From assembly GCF_003610895.1 (NCBI RefSeq), contig NZ_MCAS01000069.1:210581-274580 (forward strand): a DNA stretch of 64,000 nt. The letters run 5' to 3'. The first letter of the stretch is position 1, and each line of letters begins with the position of its first letter. This document shows positions 58,378 to 64,000 of the stretch, piece after piece. Position numbers and translations under genes: made by a program. The notes beneath the pieces are model-generated. The model had not been told where the DNA came from and searched no databases. It saw only the letters and a program-made list of their open reading frames with translations. The DNA is from Paraburkholderia fungorum. GTDB lineage: Bacteria > Pseudomonadota > Gammaproteobacteria > Burkholderiales > Burkholderiaceae.

Positions 58378-59442
58378 TTAGCCGGCGTACGCCGCTTGAG
58401 GCGTGGGATTGACGAGCCCCGCCTGGGTGGCGACGCGCCACAAGCCGCGCTCGGTGGCATGTTTCACCAGCTCCGCGTGAGTGCAGCCGAATTGCGCAAG
58501 GGCTGCGCGATAGCGCTCACATAGCGCTTCGTTGCCGATCAGGCGCAAGTGCTGCCCTGCAAGCGAGTTTTGCTGCTGCATAAGCACGGCTTCGAGGCCG
58601 GCCAGTTCGTGCCCGATCAGCAGGCCCGACAGATAGTCCGGCTGCTGCTCGCGCGAAAGTTGTCCGGTGAGCCCAAGCGTGCGAGCGCTGAATACGGTAG
58701 CCAGCAGACCCGCCTGACCTTTGTCGCGGGCGATCTTCACGCCACGCAGGAATGCTTCGTTATCCGGACGATCCGGCGTGTCCATCGTGCGGCCGAGGAT
58801 AGTGTGCTCGCGCAACGCGGCGAACACCTCACCGGTCATGAAGGTATGAAAACGTTCGATGCGGCCTGCCTGCACGACGACCCATTTCGCGTGGGTGCCA
58901 GGCAAACCGATCAGCGCGCGCTTGCTGCTGTCCACGGCGGCCGTGTCCTGACCGAGTGCCCCGAAAATCTGGGTCTCTTCGCCGCGCATCACATTCGGCA
59001 GATCGCCGCGCTGCAGGACGCCCGGCACGATGTGCAGCGTCACACCGCCCGCGGCTTTGACGCGCACGATGCCGGCCACCAGCGCATCGGCATTGGCCGG
59101 CGCGTCGACATACGGTGCTTCGACCCAGCCTTGCGCGCTGCCGACCATGCCCGCCGCGATCACCGGCACGCCAGGTGCCTGCTTGAGCCACGCGCCGCAT
59201 GCGGCGTCGAAGGCGGCGTCGAAGCCGCCTTGTTCGGCGCTGTGCGGCAGATTCATGATGCCGGCCGTGGAGGCCCGCGTCGCCAGCACCTCGCCGGCCG
59301 CGTCGTACAGATACGCGCGCAGCGACGTCGTACCCCAGTCGAGCGCGATGAGCGCTGCGTGCTGAAGTCTGGCGTCGGTGGCCGCAGCGTCGGCGTTGCT
59401 TGCCGGAATGACCGCCTGCGTTTGAGAACCCGCTTGCTTCAT
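58378..59442 (-). CDS. dgoK: 2-dehydro-3-deoxygalactonokinase
   Basis: A 354-residue sugar kinase. After an N-terminal tail of about 28 residues come ALIALDWGTTSLRAYLYD (phosphate motif), VIAAGMVGSAQGWVEAPY, LIGLPGTHAKWV and RFHTFMTGEVFAAL, matching DgoK. It phosphorylates KDGal to KDPGal for DgoA. Its ATG overlaps the iclR stop by ATGA. Confidence 0.93.
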   Translation of the reverse strand: MKQAGSQTQAVIPASNADAAATDARLQHAALIALDWGTTSLRAYLYDAAGEVLATRASTAGIMNLPHSAEQGGFDAAFDAACGAWLKQAPGVPVIAAGMVGSAQGWVEAPYVDAPANADALVAGIVRVKAAGGVTLHIVPGVLQRGDLPNVMRGEETQIFGALGQDTAAVDSSKRALIGLPGTHAKWVVVQAGRIERFHTFMTGEVFAALREHTILGRTMDTPDRPDNEAFLRGVKIARDKGQAGLLATVFSARTLGLTGQLSREQQPDYLSGLLIGHELAGLEAVLMQQQNSLAGQHLRLIGNEALCERYRAALAQFGCTHAELVKHATERGLWRVATQAGLVNPTPQAAYAG

Positions 59443-60413
59443 CGTTTGATCCTGCGGGTTGCCGGTTGCGGGGCACGCCAGCCGAGTTCTTCCGAGATTG
59501 CGCGCGCTTCGCGCTGCACGACCGGAATCAACTCATCCATGCGTTCGAGCGACATATACGGAATCGTGCTCGCCACCGACAGCGCCGCCACCACGGCGCC
59601 CGACGCATCGCGCACCGGTGCTGCTACGCAACGGATCGACGCTTCGTTTTCTTCGAGGTCGAACGTGTAACCGCCGGCGGCGTAGTTGGTCATGCGCTGC
59701 ATAAAGGTCTGCGCGTCGGGACGGTTATCCGGCTTGAAGCTGACGCCGGCGAGCGCGCGCCGCGAGGCCTCGAAAAGCGATTGCCAGACTTCCGGCGTGA
59801 GGTCGAGCATCATGGCTTTGCCGATCCCCGTCGACGCCAGCGGCATCCGGTGGCCGACGCGCGAGCGCATTTCCAGGCCGCGGGTGCCGGGAATCTTGTC
59901 GATGTACAGCACGTCGTCGCCGTCGCGCACGCCGAGGTGGATCGTGTCGAGTGTCTGTTCAGCGAGCGATTCGAGATGCGGACGTGCGACTGCGGTGAGC
60001 GGCATCTGTTCGAGCGCGATGGTGCCGAGTTCGATCAGCTTCGGGCCGAGCAGATAGCCGCCTTGCACTTGCCGCAGATAGCGCGCCTGCACGAGGCTGC
60101 TCACCAGCCGGTGCGTGGTACTGCGCGTCGTGCCGAGCGCCGCGCCGAAGGTGCGCAGGTCGCGCACACCGGCGGCGGCGGCTTCCAGAATCGCCAGGCC
60201 GCGCAACAGCGTTTGCGTGCCGGCTTGTTGCGGCGTGATGTCGAGCAGCGTGCTCGGCAACGCGATTTCGTCGGTCGCGGTGGGCTGCGCGCTAACGCGC
60301 GGGGCTTTGGCGGCATGCGCTTGCTGCGGCGCGGCGCTGGTCGCGCGAGCGGCTGACGGTGCCAGTTCGGCTTCGGACGCGTTCGCGGCGTGAGTGGGCA
60401 TCGCTTTGTTCAT
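59439..60413 (-). CDS. IclR-family transcriptional regulator of the sugar locus
   Basis: A 324-residue regulator. Residues 1-65 are Ala/Pro/Thr-rich and probably disordered. The HTH follows (LRGLAILEAAAAGVRDLRTFGAALGTTRSTTHRLVSSL, about 69-106, here shown in part by GTTRSTTHRLVSSL), and the IclR effector domain covers about 140-310. It is first in iclR-dgoK-dgoA-SDR and translationally coupled to dgoK, so it likely regulates its own operon in response to a sugar-acid intermediate. Start choice is uncertain because of the extended N-terminus. Confidence 0.88.
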   Translation of the reverse strand: MNKAMPTHAANASEAELAPSAARATSAAPQQAHAAKAPRVSAQPTATDEIALPSTLLDITPQQAGTQTLLRGLAILEAAAAGVRDLRTFGAALGTTRSTTHRLVSSLVQARYLRQVQGGYLLGPKLIELGTIALEQMPLTAVARPHLESLAEQTLDTIHLGVRDGDDVLYIDKIPGTRGLEMRSRVGHRMPLASTGIGKAMMLDLTPEVWQSLFEASRRALAGVSFKPDNRPDAQTFMQRMTNYAAGGYTFDLEENEASIRCVAAPVRDASGAVVAALSVASTIPYMSLERMDELIPVVQREARAISEELGWRAPQPATRRIKR

Positions 60414-60960
60414 GGCGATTGGCTTTTCGATGGTTTTTTGCGCTTACAGCGCGGGGCCGGAGCGCTGGCCTGCTTTGCACACAGTTTTGCTCGCGGCGCA
60501 GGGCATGTTGCCGGTGGCGCGGGCGTGTGGGTGCTGCCTTTGGGGCTTTGGCATGGTTTGGCTTGTCTCCGGTTTTTTCTTGCTGTCGCTCGTTGAGGCC
60601 GGTTTTTTCTGGCTCAAGGTGCGTGTTGGCTGGATTGTAGGGCGGTTTTTGAGAAAGCTCCAATATGTGAGTGTTGGATTCATATAATGGGATTTTTGCT
60701 TGCCGAGGGCTTTGGGTTGGGGTGCTTGCCTGCGGCGATGGGGTTTGGTGGTTTTTTGCCTTTGTGGCGCTTTTTTCTGTGTGCTTGTGGGGGTGGTATT
60801 TCGTTGTTCTTACTGCTTCTGCATTTTTCTTTCTGTGGCTTCTTTGGCTTTTTCTCTAATTGTTAGCTATCCGTATTGTTTGTGGTTTTGTGGTGTTGGC
60901 CTTTCCTTGATCTGGCTTTTTGGCCTTTCCTTGCTTTGTTAGTGGTTTATTAGTGTTGCC
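60414..60960. other. T/G-skewed non-coding region upstream of iclR
   Basis: About 550 bp in which the plus strand is dominated by T and G with repeated TTTTT and GGTTTTTT-like runs, unlike any neighbour. The open frames it generates are low-complexity hydrophobic strings without ribosome sites. It includes the probable iclR promoter and leader on the minus strand (A/C-rich there). No gene was identified. Confidence 0.6.
60634..60663 (-). promoter_or_regulatory. Candidate iclR-operon promoter
   Basis: On the minus strand TTGGAG, 18 bp, TACAAT. Adjoining it at 60663-60685 is an ATATG-N13-CATAT dyad that could be the IclR operator. The leader to the iclR start would be about 215 nt. Confidence 0.4.
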
Positions 60961-61120
60961 CCTGTGCGGGGCGGCACCTACTTTTCTTTGCCTGCCGCAA
61001 AGAAAAGATAGGCAAAAGAAAGCGGCTCAAACCGCTAATTCTTAAGCGGGTCCCCCGCGCAGCCACGGTAGTGGTGCATCTGGAATCCGTGCCCCCGCAC
61101 ACTCCGCGCGAGTGACAAAT
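60961..61120. repeat. Dispersed-repeat-like segment with hairpin
   Basis: CCTACTTTTCTTTGC (60977-60991) pairs, with one bulge, with GCAAAGAAAAGATAGG (60997-61012). It is followed by a segment running to about 61120 ending GAGTGACAAATGG. From memory, very similar segments recur in Paraburkholderia genomes next to insertion elements; copy number cannot be checked here. Confidence 0.5.
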
Positions 61121-61262
61121 GGAATGGACGCCTCCCCCCTGAGGGCTGCTGATCACTGGCCGTTGGGTGCGGGTAAAGGTGGGGTGGGTTCTCGCAACCG
61201 ACGGCATCAGATGTGCCAGAGTGGAAGTTGGACAACGAACCACTTGAGGAAGGAGAACCCAA

Positions 61263-62285
61263 ATGAACTTTACTCCGGTCGGTGTGGATATTGCAAAGCA
61301 GGTTTTCCAGGTGCATTGGGTTGAGCCGGAAACTGGTGAGGTCATCAGCCGGCAGATCCGGCGCGCCGCGTTTCTGGAGCATTTCGCAAATCGCGCGCCC
61401 TGCCTCATCGGCATGGAAGCGTGCGGCGGAGCCCAGCACTGGGCGCGTCGTCTGGGCGAGATGGGACATCAGGTCAGGTTGATGCCCGGCAAGGCGGTCA
61501 AGGCATTCGTGAGCGGCAACAAGAACGACGTGGCCGATGCCCGGGCGATCTGGACTGCGGTACAGCAACCGGCCGTGAGGTCGGTGGCGGTCAAGACCGA
61601 AACGCAGCAGGCAGTGCTGGCCCTGCACAGGATGCGCGAGCAGTTGATCAAGTTCCGCACGATGCAGATCAACGGTCTGCGCGGACTGCTGACGGAATAC
61701 GGTGAAGTGATGGCGGTGGGCCGCGCCGCACTGAACCGGGCGATGGACGGTGTGCTGGCGCGCCTGAGCGAGCGTTTGCCGGCGATGTTGGTGGATACGC
61801 TGCGTGAACAGTGGCAGCGGCTTAACGTGCTCGATGAGCAGATTGCGCAGATCGAGCGCCGGCTCTCGGAGTGGATGAAGGCCGAGCGCGCCTGCATGCA
61901 GATCGCGCAGATTCCAGGCGTCGGGTTGCTGACGGCGACCGCCGCGGTGGCGACGATGGGAGACCCGAAGACATTCAGTTCGGGCCGTGAGTTTGCGGCC
62001 TGGCTGGGGTTGGTGCCCCGACAGAGCGGCACCGGTGGCAAGCTCCGGTTACATGGGATCAGCAAACGTGGGGATGTGTATCTGCGCACGCTGCTGATAC
62101 ACGGTGCCCGATCGGTGCTTGCGCGCACCAAAGAGCCGGGGCCATGGATCGAGCAGTTGCGCAGGCGCCGCCCGAACAACGTGGTGACCGTCGCACTGGC
62201 TAACAAGCTGGCGCGAACGATCTGGGCATTGCTGGCACATGACCTGAAGTACGAGAAAGCTCATGTCAGTGTTCGGCCGGTGTGA
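61263..62285 (+). CDS. IS110-family transposase (DEDD recombinase), element A
   Basis: A 340-residue full-length transposase. RuvC-like acidic residues D9 (GVDIAK), E52 (GMEACGG), D89 and D92 (NDVADARA) are all present. A coiled central part is followed by the C-terminal Tnp20 domain with IPGVGLLTATA and FAAWLGLVPRQSGTGGKLRL, which holds the catalytic Ser. AAGGAG precedes the ATG. No frameshift is seen, so it is probably active. It is about 45% similar by eye to the second transposase, so not a recent duplicate. Confidence 0.95.
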   Translation: MNFTPVGVDIAKQVFQVHWVEPETGEVISRQIRRAAFLEHFANRAPCLIGMEACGGAQHWARRLGEMGHQVRLMPGKAVKAFVSGNKNDVADARAIWTAVQQPAVRSVAVKTETQQAVLALHRMREQLIKFRTMQINGLRGLLTEYGEVMAVGRAALNRAMDGVLARLSERLPAMLVDTLREQWQRLNVLDEQIAQIERRLSEWMKAERACMQIAQIPGVGLLTATAAVATMGDPKTFSSGREFAAWLGLVPRQSGTGGKLRLHGISKRGDVYLRTLLIHGARSVLARTKEPGPWIEQLRRRRPNNVVTVALANKLARTIWALLAHDLKYEKAHVSVRPV

Positions 62286-62357
62286 ACGCAGCGAAGTCTG
62301 AACAGAACGATTTTGCAAAGAGGAGTACGTCAAAGGTTGCGCAAGGTAATTGAGTGT

Positions 62358-62525
62358 GATGGCATACAGGTCAGACCGGGACTCACCAAACCTGAAGCCC
62401 TTTGCGGGCTAACAGCCCGTGTGACAAATGAGGCGTGAGCCAGCGGATTCCATCGAGGCCAGCGGGTTCATCCTGCAACAAGGCCGGATATAGTGGAATG
62501 GCCTCGTCCCACCTCTGCTGGAGGA
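62358..62525 (+). ncRNA. Candidate bridge RNA/seekRNA of element A
   Basis: Non-coding DNA downstream of the transposase that aligns colinearly with 63683-63848. Hairpins: CAGGT/ACCTG (62367-62371, 62390-62394), CGGGCT-AAC-AGCCCG (62405-62419), GCGGG-TTCAT-CCTGC (62462-62476). A longer GAGGCCA/TGGCCTC pairing (starting 62454 and about 62499) closes the last. A 3' guide RNA is the rule for the IS1111 group of this family. Confidence 0.5.
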
Positions 62526-62599
62526 GCACATAAAAGGGTGTCCATCGGAGGGCGTGGCAGTATTGAGGAACTGTGATCCGTAAATGAACGGAGGCCGTC

Positions 62600-63616
62600 A
62601 TGAGTGTCACGTTGCTGAGTATCGATCTTGCAAAAAACATCTTCCAACTGCACGGCGTTGACGAGCGTGGTCGGCCGGTGCTGAGTCGACGGGTCAGCCG
62701 CACCAGGCTGTTACAAGCAGTTCTCGATATACCTTGCTGCCGCATTGTGATGGAGGCTTGCGGTGGAGCGCACTACTGGGCCCGCAAGTTCGCTGCAATG
62801 GGACATCACGTACAGATCATTGCTCCGCGGTTCGTCAAACCCTTCGTCAAATCCCAAAAGAACGATCGCAACGATGCAGAGGCGATCACCGAGGCGGCGT
62901 CACGTCCGACGATGCGCTATGTCGCTATCAATAGCGTTGAACAGCAGGATATTCAGTCCATGCATCGCATCCGCAGCCTGCTGATGCGGGACCGTATCGC
63001 GCAGATCAACCAGATACGAGGCCTGCTGGCTGAATACGGCGTGGTGATAGCGCAGACGCCGCTGAAAGTACGGCAACAGTTGCCGGCAATTCTCGATGAT
63101 CCAGATAACGAGCTCACCGCGCTTACCCGGTCGATGATGCACGACATGTATGAGCGACTCACGCTTCTGGATACACAGATCGCGCGCTACGACGACCTCA
63201 TCCGTCAAGCACACAAGGCATCCGCACTCAGCCAGCGGCTTGAGAAGATCCGCGGCGTCGGGCCGATGATCGCAACCGCCGTCATCGCCGCGGCAGGCAG
63301 CGCGACTGAGTTCGCAAACGGGCGACAGTTTGCAGCGTGGCTCGGTCTGACGCCACGGCAACACTCGTCAGGCGGCAAGCAACGTCTGTTCGGAATCACG
63401 AAGCGGGGAAACGGATACCTGCGAATGCTTCTGGTTCACGGCGCCAGGTCAGTTGTTCAGCAGGCAGTGAAACGAAGCGATGCGCTCTCGCGATGGATAC
63501 TCGCGGTCCAAGCGAGACGGGGAACGAACGTCGCCGTTGTGGCGCTCGCCAACAAGATAGCCCGCACAATCTGGGTGTTGCTGGCGCGAGGGCGTGAATA
63601 CGAGCCCCCAGTATGA
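62600..63616 (+). CDS. IS110-family transposase (DEDD recombinase), element B
   Basis: A 338-residue full-length transposase. D9 (SIDLAK), E52 (VMEACGG), D89 and D92 (NDRNDAEA) form the acidic centre. The C-terminal domain has IRGVGPMIATAV and FAAWLGLTPRQHSSGGKQRL with the catalytic Ser region. GGAGG lies before the ATG. It has the same orientation as element A but is clearly diverged; the resemblance is closest to the IS1111 group. Confidence 0.95.
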   Translation: MSVTLLSIDLAKNIFQLHGVDERGRPVLSRRVSRTRLLQAVLDIPCCRIVMEACGGAHYWARKFAAMGHHVQIIAPRFVKPFVKSQKNDRNDAEAITEAASRPTMRYVAINSVEQQDIQSMHRIRSLLMRDRIAQINQIRGLLAEYGVVIAQTPLKVRQQLPAILDDPDNELTALTRSMMHDMYERLTLLDTQIARYDDLIRQAHKASALSQRLEKIRGVGPMIATAVIAAAGSATEFANGRQFAAWLGLTPRQHSSGGKQRLFGITKRGNGYLRMLLVHGARSVVQQAVKRSDALSRWILAVQARRGTNVAVVALANKIARTIWVLLARGREYEPPV

Positions 63617-63682
63617 TCAGGACGATGACAGCACGGCTGCAATAACCTTACCCCTCCATCGATTGCACAAATGATCTGATTC

Positions 63683-63848
63683 AATGGCAAACAGGTTGGA
63701 CCGTCGGCGACAAAACCTGCGCGGTCTTAGGGCTCACGAAGCCGAGGATATATGAAGGAGTCGCCGGGCGAAATCCATTGGGGCCAGGCACATGTGTGCC
63801 ACAAACAGGCCGAACGTATATATGCAATCCAGCACCTGCCTGCAGTAG
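63683..63848 (+). ncRNA. Candidate bridge RNA/seekRNA of element B
   Basis: Counterpart of 62358-62525. Hairpins at matching offsets: CAGGTT/AACCTG (63692-63697, 63714-63719), GGCT-CACGA-AGCC (63731-63743), GGCAC-ATGT-GTGCC (63787-63800). Stem sequences differ from element A in the second and third hairpins while pairing is kept. An antisense open frame (63681-63959) crosses it but looks non-coding. Confidence 0.5.
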
Positions 63849-63849
63849 A

Positions 63850-63960
63850 TCAGACCATTTGGCAAACGGGACGAGGCCATGTATAAAACCGCAGCCTTCC
63901 TGTCCACCAACACACACGATTCCTTGGCAAATGGGAGGCGTCCATATAAAAGGGCTCATC
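63850..63960. repeat. Degenerate ~65-bp repeats at the right edge
   Basis: TTGGCAAACGGGA...CCATGTATAAAA (from 63859) and TTGGCAAATGGGA...CCATATAAAA (from 63924) are about 75% alike and 65 bp apart. A weaker relative lies inside the preceding RNA region (ACAAACAGG near 63801). The array may continue beyond the window. Confidence 0.45.
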
Positions 63961-64000
63961 CGCTCCCACTCCGCACTACGTGCGTCGCGGATGGGTCTGC

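Larger units (their letters stand above)
61200..62525 (+). mobile_element. IS110-family insertion sequence A (ends approximate)
   Basis: One transposase gene with a short 5' end and about 240 bp of non-coding 3' end. The right end is placed where homology with element B stops (about 62525) and the left end by matching element length (about 1.32 kb). IS110 elements lack classical terminal repeats, so ends need comparison with other copies. Confidence 0.5.
62526..63850 (+). mobile_element. IS110-family insertion sequence B (ends approximate)
   Basis: The second element, head-to-tail with element A and with no other gene between. Placed by the end of homology between the two 3' regions. About 75 bp precede the transposase and about 230 bp follow it. 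Exact ends are not determined. Confidence 0.5.

Noticed and set aside
60394..60687. 97-codon hydrophobic open frame in the T/G-rich region
   Set aside because: Hydrophobicity follows from T-rich codons, there is no ribosome site, and it starts inside the iclR coding region.
63681..63959. 92-codon minus-strand frame at the right edge
   Set aside because: It crosses the structured RNA candidate and the degenerate repeats, has no ribosome site and matches no family I know.

Overview
The window is about 62-64% G+C and reads as a chromosome segment of a betaproteobacterium, most likely Paraburkholderia/Burkholderia. The protein sequences and conserved gene strings (fur/bamE, dapB-exbB-exbD, leuS-lptE-holA, proA, thiL-pgpA-pncC, tkt-gapA) are typical of chromosome 1 of that group. 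Genus is inferred from remembered family sequences, not from a search. About 56 protein genes are supported, most of them core metabolism.

Layout. 1-8.9 kb: 5' end of pyrC, a class II glutamine amidotransferase, a glutamate/aspartate ABC importer (gltIJKL), gdhA, a LysR regulator and purB. 9-14.8 kb: a complete gluconate/Entner-Doudoroff unit (gntK, gntT, eda, edd, divergent hexR) with two matching dyads between edd and hexR. 15-21 kb: one giant trimeric autotransporter adhesin of 1972 residues. 21.5-32.2 kb: hemJ, a possible coupled small membrane protein, proA, holA, lptE, leuS, exbD, exbB, dapB, bamE and fur. 32.3-36.3 kb: allantoin degradation (allA, alc), then dctA with a divergent FadR-type regulator and a pair of TGGTCnGACC operators. 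36.3-43 kb: gapA, tkt, speE, a VOC protein, rsmE and a secreted RNase with its barstar inhibitor. 43-43.35 kb: a plus-strand hairpin/terminator cluster that may be a small RNA. 43.4-49.6 kb: maeB, thiL, pgpA, pncC, a cupin and pyrF. 49.6-60.4 kb: a sugar locus with an aldose epimerase, SMP-30 lactonase, two SDR dehydrogenases, an AraFGH-type importer, KDPGal aldolase, KDGal kinase and an IclR regulator. Together these suggest oxidative (De Ley-Doudoroff type) use of D-galactose or a related aldose; no sugar-acid dehydratase is present in the window.

60.4-64 kb is accessory sequence. It holds a strongly T/G-skewed non-coding stretch, a dispersed-repeat hairpin, and two diverged head-to-tail IS110-family elements. 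The most interesting observation lies here. The non-coding segment downstream of each transposase (62358-62525 and 63683-63848) aligns colinearly, and three hairpins sit at the same offsets although parts of their stem sequences differ. This is what a bridge RNA/seekRNA would look like, and it comes as two paralogous copies side by side. Beyond the second element, degenerate repeats about 65 bp apart run to the window edge.
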